Counted from the stretch's first letter, positions 1 through 5,667 are shown. The stretch is 5,932 nucleotides of DNA from an uncultured Clostridia bacterium (GCA_947171615.1 CAMVYG010000139.1:1-5932); one strand, 5' to 3'. Program-made: numbers and translations. The notes: generated by a model from the letters alone, not told the origin.

Positions 1-444
1 GCCCAATATCCTCAGCATGGAAATACATCCCGGCTTCTGCATTGCGTTGCCGTGGCGTACTATAGTTATCGCATTGCCTTGTTTACCCGTCTAAGCTTCC
101 ATTTCGAGGAGCTGGTGAGAGGCGCCCTTCTTCATGACTACTTTTTTTATGATGCCCAGGATGGTGATCCGGCCCATAAGGGGCACTGGTCCCGGCATCC
201 GGAAATTGCTCTGAAGAACGCAGGGGAGAGGCTGGCGCTTACCAGAATAGAGGAAGATATTATTGTGAAGCACATGTTCCCGTTAACCAGTCGCCCGCCT
301 CACTATCGGGAATCCGTTCTGGTTTCTTTTGCCGATAAGGTCTGTTCAGTATATGAGTTTTTTCGCAGGAAATCACCTTATCGAAAGCTTCAGCTGCTGC
401 TTGAGTCTGAAAGAAGTTCCCCGGAAGACCGGGTTTTGCTTTAA
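1..444 (+). CDS. HD-domain phosphohydrolase, 3' part (5' end outside the window)
   Basis: The frame is open from base 1 to a TAA at 442-444, giving 147 visible residues with no start needed inside the window. A GTG at 52 is in frame, but it lies after the first metal-ligand histidine, so it is unlikely to be the true start. HD-superfamily ligands are visible in order, counting from the first visible codon: His14 (LLHCV), the His45-Asp46 doublet (ALLHDYF), His62 and His66 (GHWSRHP), His91 (IVKHMFPL) and Asp112 (FADK). This set is typical of metal-dependent phosphohydrolases of the HD superfamily, which cleave phosphate monoesters or nucleotides. The substrate cannot be told from sequence. The catalytic core is followed by only about 30 polar residues, so this looks like a small stand-alone cytoplasmic HD protein. 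Two terminator-like hairpins downstream separate it from the next gene. Family assignment is firm; role unknown. Confidence 0.85.
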   Translation, partial: AQYPQHGNTSRLLHCVAVAYYSYRIALFTRLSFHFEELVRGALLHDYFFYDAQDGDPAHKGHWSRHPEIALKNAGERLALTRIEEDIIVKHMFPLTSRPPHYRESVLVSFADKVCSVYEFFRRKSPYRKLQLLLESERSSPEDRVLL

Positions 445-447
445 AAT

Positions 448-501
448 CCTGTCCTGAAATAAGACGTATGCTCATAATTTCGGGATAGGTTCTAAGTTTT
501 T
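448..501 (+). terminator. Intrinsic terminator-like hairpin after the HD gene
   Basis: Three bases after the stop codon, CCTGTCCTGAAAT (448-460) pairs with ATTTCGGGATAGG (477-489) over 13 positions, two of them G-U. The 16-base loop could form a small inner hairpin (TATG/CATA). A T-rich stretch (490-501, ending in five T) follows. The interrupted T-tract makes it weaker than a textbook terminator, but its position is right for ending the HD transcript. Confidence 0.6.
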
Positions 502-538
502 CCTGACGATCAAAAAGCGGTATTTTTCGATTGGTTTC

Positions 539-581
539 AAAGAAAGTATTTTTCCCCGCACCGGCGGGGATCTTTCTTTTT
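539..581 (+). terminator. Second rho-independent terminator before the GtrA gene
   Basis: A GC-rich stem CCCCGC (554-559) with loop ACCG and GCGGGG (564-569) is followed by a T-rich run (571-581). An outer helix AAAGAAAG (539-546) / CTTTCTTT (572-579) can extend it. It insulates the HD gene from the promoter that begins at 584. The outer helix makes it partly symmetric, so some action on the opposite strand is possible. Confidence 0.7.
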
Positions 582-583
582 GC

Positions 584-612
584 TTGAATTTTTGCTCCTT
601 TTGCGGTATACT
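584..612 (+). promoter_or_regulatory. Sigma-A type promoter for the GtrA-family gene
   Basis: TTGAAT (584-589) and TATACT (607-612) are separated by exactly 17 bp. They match 4/6 and 5/6 of the consensus boxes. Transcription would start near 619, leaving a leader of about 67 nt before the ATG at 686. This rules against a translation start at the in-frame TTG at 584, because that codon is the -35 box itself. Confidence 0.65.
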
Positions 613-670
613 TAAGCGGTTCACTTACCTGAAAAACTGTATTGCGGGAAATTTTCCTCTGCGGACAAGC

Positions 671-682
671 GTGATAGATCAC
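671..682. repeat. Small inverted repeat GTGAT-AG-ATCAC before the GtrA start
   Basis: Perfect 5-bp arms flank an AG spacer, ending 3 bases before the ATG at 686. The core TGATAGATCA recurs in the leader of the first LCP gene at 1330-1339, again with complementary flanking bases. It may be an operator or a hairpin over the initiation region, but a short palindrome like this can arise by chance. Confidence 0.3.
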
Positions 683-685
683 GTC

Positions 686-1135
686 ATGAAAGAAAGGCTG
701 GTTCGGAAAGTGAAAGCTTTGTTTTTAAAATATCGGGAGCTTATTTTATATGTCTTTTTCGGTGGCCTGACCACTTTGGTCAACTGGGGGTTATATACTC
801 TTCTGGTGGATTTTTGTGCGGTGCCGTATCTCTGGTCTACCGCGATTGCGCAGATCGCGGCAATTCTGTTTGCCTATCTTACCAATCGTATTTGGGTTTT
901 TGAAAGCAAGGTTTCCGGCGTTTGCGGCATCGCTTTGGAAATGGCAAAGTTTTTCGGCTGCCGCGCAGCTTCCTTCTTTTTGGATCTGGGCTGCATGTAT
1001 GTGGGAGTAGAGATGCTTCACATAGAGGATAAGCTGATGAAGCTTCTGGCGAACGTCATTATTATCATTGTAAATTATGTTTTGAGCAAGCTGTTCGTTT
1101 TTCGCAGCAAGAAGACGAACGATCACGTGGATTGA
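686..1135 (+). CDS. GtrA-family four-helix membrane protein
   Basis: The 149-residue protein has a short basic N-terminus (KERLVRKVKALFLKYREL) and four predicted membrane helices: residues about 16-38, 44-64, 79-103 and 112-133. It matches the GtrA/DPMS-like family: FFGGLTTLVNWGLY in helix 1, AYLTNRIWVF closing helix 2, and NYVLSKLFVFRSK closing helix 4. GtrA proteins are small integral membrane proteins that act with polyprenyl-phosphate-linked sugars in envelope or O-antigen glycosylation, probably in moving or presenting the lipid-linked sugar; that role is family knowledge. The ATG at 686 was chosen because the promoter ends at 612 and the length fits the family. The in-frame GTG at 671 is an alternative. 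No classic AGGAGG precedes the ATG; GTGAT at 671-675 could serve as an extended Shine-Dalgarno. No glycosyltransferase partner lies in this window, but two LCP genes follow. Confidence 0.85.
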   Translation: MKERLVRKVKALFLKYRELILYVFFGGLTTLVNWGLYTLLVDFCAVPYLWSTAIAQIAAILFAYLTNRIWVFESKVSGVCGIALEMAKFFGCRAASFFLDLGCMYVGVEMLHIEDKLMKLLANVIIIIVNYVLSKLFVFRSKKTNDHVD

Positions 1136-1160
1136 CGAAAAAAGCAAAAGATAGTATAAT
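1132..1160 (+). promoter_or_regulatory. Near-consensus sigma-A promoter for the LCP genes
   Basis: TTGACG (1132-1137), a 17-bp spacer and TATAAT (1155-1160) match the consensus at 11 of 12 positions. The -35 box overlaps the GtrA stop codon (TGA, 1133-1135). Transcription should begin near 1167, leaving a leader of about 240 nt before the preferred ATG at 1409. This is the strongest promoter in the middle of the window and probably drives both LCP genes. Confidence 0.8.
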
Positions 1161-1166
1161 AAGTCT

Positions 1167-1408
1167 GCGGTTATGCGTGATTTATAGCTGTCGTCGTATT
1201 TGGATCCGTATCTGAAATTATCAAATAGCAGTGTTGAATCAAGAATAAAAAGTATGTTTCCAGTCTATATCCAGAGCCTGATATCTCAGTTCAGAAAAGT
1301 GTGGATCAGGTGCAGCTTGAATTGCTTCCTGATAGATCAGCAGAATGCGGCCCTTTGTCCGGCTGGCAAAGTCCGCTGTATTTTGCGGAAAGGAACAGGG
1401 TGGCAGCA
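1167..1408 (+). promoter_or_regulatory. Long structured 5' leader of the first LCP gene
   Basis: The stretch between the expected transcript start and the preferred ATG holds several hairpins near its 3' end. Hairpin A: ATCAGG (1305-1310) with CCTGAT (1328-1333), helped by AGC/GCT. Hairpin B: CTTTGTC (1353-1359) with GGCAAAG (1365-1371), extendable by GCGG (1347-1350) with CCGC (1373-1376). Hairpin C: TCCGC (1372-1376) with GCGGA (1385-1389). The extended form of B and hairpin C compete for the same CCGC. No poly-T run follows, so any control would not be a simple terminator. No known riboswitch class was recognised. The LCP frame is open back to 1238, so translation from the GTG at 1301 is an alternative reading of its 3' half. 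Confidence 0.4.
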
Positions 1409-2632
1409 ATGGCTCGGAAAATCCGGGAAAACGAACGGGATTTTGAAGATCTTTCCAGCTATTCTTCTGCGAAAGAGTCCCACAGGCAAAAGAAAAAAGG
1501 CCCGGGCGTTACAGCAGTAAAAATTGTGGTAATACTATGCTGCGTTCTCCTGCTGCTGATTGGCGGCGGAATGATTTATGCGGCCACGGTCCTTCTGGAA
1601 GGCCTCACTACTACCACGATCACAAAAGATCCGGAAAAGCTGGGAATTTCGCCTGCGGCGATCATGGACGAAAGCGTTACCAATATCGCGCTGTTCGGTG
1701 TAGATTCCCGCAATGACGATTTTTCAGGGCAATCCGATGTTATTATGATTTTTACGGTGGATAATAAGCATAGGAAACTGAAGATGACCTCTATTCTTCG
1801 GGATTCTAAAGTTCCCATTGAGGGAGAAACCCTCAATGGCGAATATATGAATTGGGACACAAAGATCAACGCCGCCTATTTTTATGGCGGGCCGGAGCTG
1901 GCCATACGCACTATAAACCAGAATTTCGGCTTGGGGATCGAAAACTATGTCACCATCAATTTCGCTCATATGGCGTCAATTGTAGATGCCTTCGGCGGCG
2001 TTGATATAGAGCTTAGTGCTGAAGAGGCTCGGGAAATCAACCGAAACCTGTGGTCGCTGAGCCAGGAGGTGCTGGATCAAAAAGAGGAAGACCGGGAGAA
2101 CGGTACCTACGAAAGCCGTCAATACCCTGTGATCCTTCATGAGGATTACATTCTGGACGCCGATGGGAAGTTGGATATTGACGGAGGCAGCTATTCCGGC
2201 GGAATGTTTCATCTCAATGGGAATCAGGCAGTAGCATATGGTCGTATCCGTGAGATCGGAAATGATTATGCCCGTGTAGAGCGGCAGCAAAAGGTGTTTC
2301 AGCTTTTGATCGGCCGGCTTCTGAATCTGGGAATTACAGATTATCCAAGCCTGATCAAAGAGATGATGCCTCACTGTGAAACCTCCCTTGGTCTGGGGGA
2401 TATCGCAGCGCTCACCCCGATTTTGACAGGCGACTTTACTGTGGAGACCATTAGAGTGCCGGATATCCGGTATGAAACAGATCTATTCGACGGCAAGGCT
2501 GAGGATGAAATATATTATTTGATCTATGACGTGGCTCCGGCTGCGCAGCGTATCAGCAGTTTCATTTTTGAAGACAGCTCACCGTATTGGGAAACATATG
2601 GGAATACTGCGGAGAATTCCGCAGGGGAATGA
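1409..2632 (+). CDS. LCP (LytR-CpsA-Psr) family cell-wall glycopolymer ligase, first copy
   Basis: The product is 407 residues. A cytoplasmic tail with the box DFEDLSSYSS (11-20) and a basic patch (HRQKKKG) lead to one membrane helix (about 37-60), then an extracellular LCP domain (about 91-390). Family hallmarks: NIALFGVDSR (92-101), SDVIMIFTVDNKH (109-121), SILRDS (128-133), YFYGGPELAIRTINQNFG (157-174), FGGVDIELS (195-203) and HLNGNQAVAYGRIR (268-281), with Arg279, Arg281, Asp286, Arg289 and Arg292 in the catalytic and phosphate-binding stretch. LCP enzymes transfer polyprenyl-pyrophosphate-linked glycopolymers such as teichoic acid or capsule to peptidoglycan on the outer membrane face. 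The ATG at 1409 has AGGGTGG (1397-1403) five bases upstream. An in-frame GTG at 1301 would add 36 residues but has only a weak binding site. The SILRDS motif has Leu where many LCP proteins have Pro. Its paralogue lies 23 nt downstream, probably in the same operon. Confidence 0.88.
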   Translation: MARKIRENERDFEDLSSYSSAKESHRQKKKGPGVTAVKIVVILCCVLLLLIGGGMIYAATVLLEGLTTTTITKDPEKLGISPAAIMDESVTNIALFGVDSRNDDFSGQSDVIMIFTVDNKHRKLKMTSILRDSKVPIEGETLNGEYMNWDTKINAAYFYGGPELAIRTINQNFGLGIENYVTINFAHMASIVDAFGGVDIELSAEEAREINRNLWSLSQEVLDQKEEDRENGTYESRQYPVILHEDYILDADGKLDIDGGSYSGGMFHLNGNQAVAYGRIREIGNDYARVERQQKVFQLLIGRLLNLGITDYPSLIKEMMPHCETSLGLGDIAALTPILTGDFTVETIRVPDIRYETDLFDGKAEDEIYYLIYDVAPAAQRISSFIFEDSSPYWETYGNTAENSAGE

Positions 2633-2641
2633 CAGACTGAC

Positions 2642-2648
2642 AGGAGGT
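2642..2648 (+). promoter_or_regulatory. Strong ribosome binding site of the second LCP gene
   Basis: AGGAGGT lies 7 bases before the ATG at 2656 and fixes that start. It sits in the 23-base gap after the first LCP gene. No promoter or terminator fits there, so the two genes are expected to be co-transcribed. Confidence 0.85.
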
Positions 2649-2655
2649 CTTTTTC

Positions 2656-4353
2656 ATGAGTAACAGGGATGGACGTTCCGGCCCGGCGCATATGGCGCCT
2701 TCCAAAAGAGGCAGTTCCAAAGGACGTGGTTCTCAAAGTGGCGCGCGCCGCCGCAGAGAACCGCTGCAGGATAATTACTATTATGAAGAACCCCGCAGAG
2801 GCGGGGGACAGGAATTTGAAGATGTTTCCAGCTATTCTTCTTCTCTTCGAAAGAAAGAGGATATGAAAGAGCTGGAGCGGCAAAAAAAGAAAAAAGGCAG
2901 CACCGCAAAGAAAGTGATCCTGATTACGCTTGCTGTGCTGATCCTTTTAATTGGCGGCGGCTTTTACTATGTGTTCGGATATCTTTTGAAGGATCTGACT
3001 GTAGAAGCCATTCCGAAAAGTAAGGGAGAGCTGGGGATCCATTCTGAGGTGCAGATGGACAACAGCATTAAAAATATTGCTCTGTTCGGTGTAGATGCCA
3101 GGCCCAATGAAACCCAGGTGCGTTCCGACGCCATCATGATCGTTTCTGTGGATAACAAGCACGGAAAGATCAAAATGGCTTCGGTCCTGCGGGATTCAAA
3201 TGTGTCTATGAAAATGAAGGATGACTATGGCGATGCCTATTATATGGACGATAAAATTACCCATGCGTACTATTACGGCGGGCCGGAGCTTGCCGTGCAG
3301 ACCTTGAACCGCAATTTTGGTCTGAATATTGAAGATTTTGTCACAGTGGATTTTGCCCAGATGGCAAAAATTGTAGATGCTGTAGGCGGTGTGGATATAG
3401 AGATTTCCGGCGCAGAAGCCAAGGAAATCAATGAAAACCTCTATACGCTTAGCCGAGAGGTGGCCGAGGAAAAAGAAAACAGCCAGTGGGACGATGATTA
3501 TGACGAGGACTATTTCCCAAAGATCGTCAATACAGATTATCTGAAAAACATTTATGGTACAAGAGATTTCGCCTACGCTGACGCCAGTGAGTTCGAAAGC
3601 GGCACCTATCATCTGAACGGCAATCAGGCGGTGGCCTATGGGCGTATTCGGTATCTTGACAGCGACGATGTCCGCAGTGTTCGTCAGCAAAATGTGCTGA
3701 AGGCTTTGATCGAAAGCGTGCGGGGCAAGAGTAAGCTGGAATATCCTGAAATGATCCGAAAGCTGATGCCCATGTGTAAAACATCTCTGGATTTTACAGA
3801 TATCATGGGTATGATCCCCATTATGCTTACCGATTTTACCGTAGAGAGCATCACAGTACCCGGTGAAAGTGAAAATGCCCGGGGCGGCTATAATACAAGA
3901 GGCGGCTGGGTATATATGTATGATCTGGTAGAGGCAGCCCGTCATATCAACCGTTTCATTTATGAAGAGGAGGCTTCCCTGAACGAAAATGTGCTGGATG
4001 AGCATGTGCATGAGGTCAGCAATTTGGAGTATCCATCTGAATCGAGTGATTCGGACCCTCAGTCCAACGACGGTCTGATTTCCAGCTTTCCCAGTGGAAA
4101 TGATACCAGCGGTTTGGAAAGCAGCGGGGTTTCTTCCGATGTTACCAGTAGCTGGGGAGATTCCTCTGATGATCCGAACAATTCCGGCAGTTCCGGAAAT
4201 GGGGATAATTCAGAAATTACCAGCAGTTCCGGCGGAGAGAATTGGAGCAGTATTCCGGAGGTTTCCATTCCCGAAGAACCGGGCGGAGATGAAGGCGACA
4301 GCGGGGACGATGATTGGGAAGAAGGCGCTCCTAACGGTGATGTGGGTTTTTAG
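2656..4353 (+). CDS. LCP (LytR-CpsA-Psr) family ligase, second copy, with long acidic Ser/Gly tail
   Basis: The product is 565 residues. Residues 1-50 are polar, Arg/Gly/Ser-rich and probably disordered. The box EFEDVSSYSS (53-62), shared with the upstream paralogue, and a Lys-rich patch (75-86) precede one membrane helix (about 87-109). The extracellular LCP domain (about 139-437) has NIALFGVDAR (140-149), RSDAIMIVSVDNKH (156-169), SVLRDS (176-181), YYYGGPELAVQTLNRNFG (205-222), VGGVDIEIS (243-251) and HLNGNQAVAYGRIR (319-332), with Arg330, Arg332, Asp337/338, Arg340 and Arg343. An acidic insertion (about 268-316) separates the motif blocks. Residues about 453-565 form a Ser/Gly/Asp/Glu-rich tail with no second membrane helix or sorting signal, presumably outside the cell. 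The expected role is glycopolymer transfer to peptidoglycan, as for its paralogue. Within the domain the two copies agree at well over half of positions by eye, so they look like a tandem duplication that kept its motifs while both termini diverged. Confidence 0.9.
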   Translation: MSNRDGRSGPAHMAPSKRGSSKGRGSQSGARRRREPLQDNYYYEEPRRGGGQEFEDVSSYSSSLRKKEDMKELERQKKKKGSTAKKVILITLAVLILLIGGGFYYVFGYLLKDLTVEAIPKSKGELGIHSEVQMDNSIKNIALFGVDARPNETQVRSDAIMIVSVDNKHGKIKMASVLRDSNVSMKMKDDYGDAYYMDDKITHAYYYGGPELAVQTLNRNFGLNIEDFVTVDFAQMAKIVDAVGGVDIEISGAEAKEINENLYTLSREVAEEKENSQWDDDYDEDYFPKIVNTDYLKNIYGTRDFAYADASEFESGTYHLNGNQAVAYGRIRYLDSDDVRSVRQQNVLKALIESVRGKSKLEYPEMIRKLMPMCKTSLDFTDIMGMIPIMLTDFTVESITVPGESENARGGYNTRGGWVYMYDLVEAARHINRFIYEEEASLNENVLDEHVHEVSNLEYPSESSDSDPQSNDGLISSFPSGNDTSGLESSGVSSDVTSSWGDSSDDPNNSGSSGNGDNSEITSSSGGENWSSIPEVSIPEEPGGDEGDSGDDDWEEGAPNGDVGF

Positions 4354-4488
4354 AGAGAGAAAAAGAAAGCAGACTTACAGAGCGGTGTTCCGGTATGAAA
4401 TGCAAAAGCCTTTAAGTTCTGTTTTTGTCAAAAAGATAGTTTCGTCAAACTGTGACCTTTTCACAAAGAAAGGAAAGTGATTTTCAGT
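4354..4488 (+). other. Intergenic gap between second LCP gene and nucleotidyltransferase
   Basis: This 135-base AT-rich gap has no clear terminator. The best promoter candidates are poor: TTGTCA (4425-4430) with AACTGT 17 bp on, or TTAAGT (4412-4417) with GATAGT (4435-4440). It is therefore unclear whether the nucleotidyltransferase gene is read from the LCP transcript or has its own weak promoter. A small perfect inverted repeat, TGTGA-CCTTT-TCACA (4451-4465), lies 23 bases before the ATG. Confidence 0.35.
4451..4465. repeat. Inverted repeat TGTGA-N5-TCACA before the nucleotidyltransferase gene
   Basis: Perfect 5-bp arms lie just upstream of the ribosome binding site. The arms resemble a CRP half-site pair, but the spacer is 5 rather than 6 and no promoter is clear nearby. 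Possible operator or small mRNA hairpin; chance is also plausible. Confidence 0.25.
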
Positions 4489-5415
4489 ATGGGAGAACCG
4501 GTATTAGTTATTTTAGCGGCAGGAATGGGCAGCCGTTACGGCGGCCTGAAGCAGATCGATCCAATCGGCGACCACGGGGAAAAGATCATTGATTACTCCC
4601 TGTATGACGCGCGAAAAGCGGGTTTTAAAAAGGCGTTGTTTGTCATTAAAGAGGAGCTGCTTCCCGCTTTTGAGGAAACTGTATTTCCCAATGTGGAAAA
4701 ATTCATGGAGATCAGCTATGTATTCCAGAAGCTGGAGGATATTCCTGGGGGATTTTCTATTCCCGAAGGGCGGGTAAAGCCTTGGGGAACCTCTCACGCC
4801 ACTCTGGTAGCGGCCCGCACTTTGAAAGATTCTTCCTATGCCGTGATCAATTCCGATGATTTTTACGGCAGAGAAGCTTTTCAGAAAATATATCAATACC
4901 TGAAAAATGCAGGAACTCAAAAGCCTCTGGATTGCGCCATGGTAGGCTATTATCTGAAAAATACAGTGACGGAGCACGGCACGGTTTCCCGTGGGGTATG
5001 CGAGGTGGAAAACGGAAAGCTTACGGGGATCGTTGAGCGTCTCCGCATCGCGAAGCGGCCGGAGGATATTGCTTATACAGAGGACGAAGGCGCTACCTGG
5101 GTGCCGCTGCCGGAGGATACTATTGTTTCCATGAATCTCTTTGGCTTTCCTGCTGGATTCACCGCTGAGCTGGAGCAGGATTTCCTTCGCTTTTTCCGGG
5201 AGGACGTGCCGAAGAATCCTTTAAAAGCGGAATTCCTTCTGCCTTTTACCGTGGGGAATATGCTGCGTTCCGGTTCTGCCGGGGTAAGCGTTCTTTCCTC
5301 TGCCGACAAATGGTTTGGCGTGACCTATAAGGAGGATAAGGAACAGGTGGTAGCCGGGATCCGCGCCTTGACAGAGCAGGGGATCTATCCCTCTCCGCTG
5401 TGGAAGCGGGATTAA
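4489..5415 (+). CDS. Sugar-1-phosphate nucleotidyltransferase-like protein (NTP_transferase fold)
   Basis: The product is 308 residues. The N-terminal signature LAAGMGSRYGGLKQ (9-22) is the nucleotide-binding loop of nucleoside-triphosphate transferases, with Arg16 and Lys21 in the expected places. KPWGTSHATL (97-106) matches the G-T-x-x-A base-binding segment. NSDDFYG (121-127) carries the metal-binding aspartate. IVERL (181-185) and VSMNLFGF (213-220) sit where the sugar-binding E-K/R and N-x-G/W-F segments occur, and DKWFGVTY (273-280) follows. Such enzymes join a sugar-1-phosphate to UTP or another NTP in the cytoplasm, giving activated sugars for polysaccharide synthesis. The sugar and nucleotide are not decidable here, so no symbol is given. 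The ATG at 4489 is preferred, with GGAAAGTGA (4472-4480) eight bases upstream; the in-frame GTG at 4477 lies inside that site. Its place after the LCP genes fits envelope polymer synthesis, by inference. Confidence 0.85.
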   Translation: MGEPVLVILAAGMGSRYGGLKQIDPIGDHGEKIIDYSLYDARKAGFKKALFVIKEELLPAFEETVFPNVEKFMEISYVFQKLEDIPGGFSIPEGRVKPWGTSHATLVAARTLKDSSYAVINSDDFYGREAFQKIYQYLKNAGTQKPLDCAMVGYYLKNTVTEHGTVSRGVCEVENGKLTGIVERLRIAKRPEDIAYTEDEGATWVPLPEDTIVSMNLFGFPAGFTAELEQDFLRFFREDVPKNPLKAEFLLPFTVGNMLRSGSAGVSVLSSADKWFGVTYKEDKEQVVAGIRALTEQGIYPSPLWKRD

Positions 5416-5440
5416 AAGTACGGCGCTGAAGCCGTACAAC
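5416..5440 (-). terminator. Hairpin directly after the nucleotidyltransferase, terminator-like on the minus strand
   Basis: GTACGGC (5418-5424), loop GCTGAA and GCCGTAC (5431-5437) form a perfect 7-bp stem starting two bases after the TAA. The four A before it read as a short U run on the minus strand, whereas nothing T-rich follows on the + strand. It may be a backup terminator for the minus-strand RNA, or a 3'-end stabilising hairpin for the + strand mRNA. Confidence 0.45.
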
Positions 5441-5480
5441 ACGATGAAACTGCTGTATTGCTGAATTTCTGAATAAAGGC

Positions 5481-5536
5481 AAAAAAACTGGCCCTTTGGC
5501 TGAAGTACGGTTTTAAACCGTCCAACGCCAAAGGGC
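5481..5536 (-). terminator. Strong intrinsic terminator on the minus strand
   Basis: GCCCTTTGGC (5491-5500) pairs perfectly with GCCAAAGGGC (5527-5536), ten base pairs. Inside it a second helix, ACGGTTT (5507-5513) / AAACCGT (5515-5521), extends the hairpin. On the minus strand the stem is followed by CAG and then seven T (complement of 5481-5487). On the + strand no T run follows. The asymmetry shows that a minus-strand transcript ends here, although no protein gene is read that way. Confidence 0.8.
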
Positions 5537-5667
5537 GAGCAACCGAGGCCCGGCCCTGCTGGAAATATTGCACAAGGCCATAGGCCCCGGTCCTGATGGA
5601 CGATATCTCCGCTGGGTTCAGACATGCAAACGCAGCTTGGTTGCTTGCTAGTATTGTTGCCGGGAGA
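5481..5667 (-). ncRNA. Candidate structured small RNA, 6S-like in size and shape, divergent from secG
   Basis: On the minus strand a transcript of about 185 nt would start near 5667, downstream of a TATAAG -10-like box (complement of 5674-5679), and end at the U7 terminator. A 10-bp closing stem pairs 5636-5645 with 5538-5547 (AGCAACC plus AG, one G-U). Inside is an asymmetric internal loop of about 19 nt on the 5' side (5617-5635) and 6 nt on the other (5548-5553). Then comes a long arm: 5611-5616 with 5554-5559 (one mismatch) continuing as 5601-5610 with 5561-5570. Its end carries two short hairpins, GTCC-ATCA-GGAC and GGCC-TAT-GGCC. A closing stem, a large bubble and a long apical arm are the general plan of 6S RNA, which binds the sigma-A RNA polymerase holoenzyme. 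The match is architectural only: no conserved 6S sequence was recognised, and the -35 region is poor. tmRNA, RNase P RNA and SRP RNA signatures were not found. Confidence 0.5.

Noticed and set aside
260..682. 140-codon minus-strand open frame across the HD gene 3' end and gap
   Set aside because: It crosses both terminator hairpins and lies antisense to conserved HD residues.
584..685. Longer GtrA protein starting at the TTG at 584
   Set aside because: That TTG is the -35 box of the gene's promoter, and the extra 34 residues do not resemble the family.
1200..1520. 106-codon + strand open frame in the LCP leader
   Set aside because: It starts at a TTG without a binding site, overlaps the LCP gene in another frame and ends inside it; no recognisable domain.
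3196..4011. 271-codon open frame antisense to the second LCP gene
   Set aside because: It lies wholly opposite a well-supported LCP domain, has no ribosome binding site or promoter, and its translation is rich in Ile, His and Cys without a family pattern.
4451..4465. CRP binding site
   Set aside because: The spacer is 5 instead of 6 bp, the promoter context is unclear, and CRP control of this kind is not expected in Clostridia; kept only as a plain inverted repeat.
4094..4480. 128-codon + strand open frame overlapping the LCP tail
   Set aside because: It starts inside the low-complexity tail in another frame, has no binding site, and its Pro/Ile/Lys-rich translation reflects the repetitive codons of the tail.
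5487..5547. SAM-I riboswitch on the + strand (ACTGGCCC and GCAACC are present)
   Set aside because: The 5' AGAGGTGGAGGGA half and the required stems are missing; the strings sit inside a minus-strand terminator and a closing stem, and secG is not a SAM-regulated gene.
5561..5605. SRP RNA S-domain (minus strand contains TCAGGACCGG)
   Set aside because: The GGAA tetraloop and the GGAAGCAG asymmetric loop that define the domain are absent.
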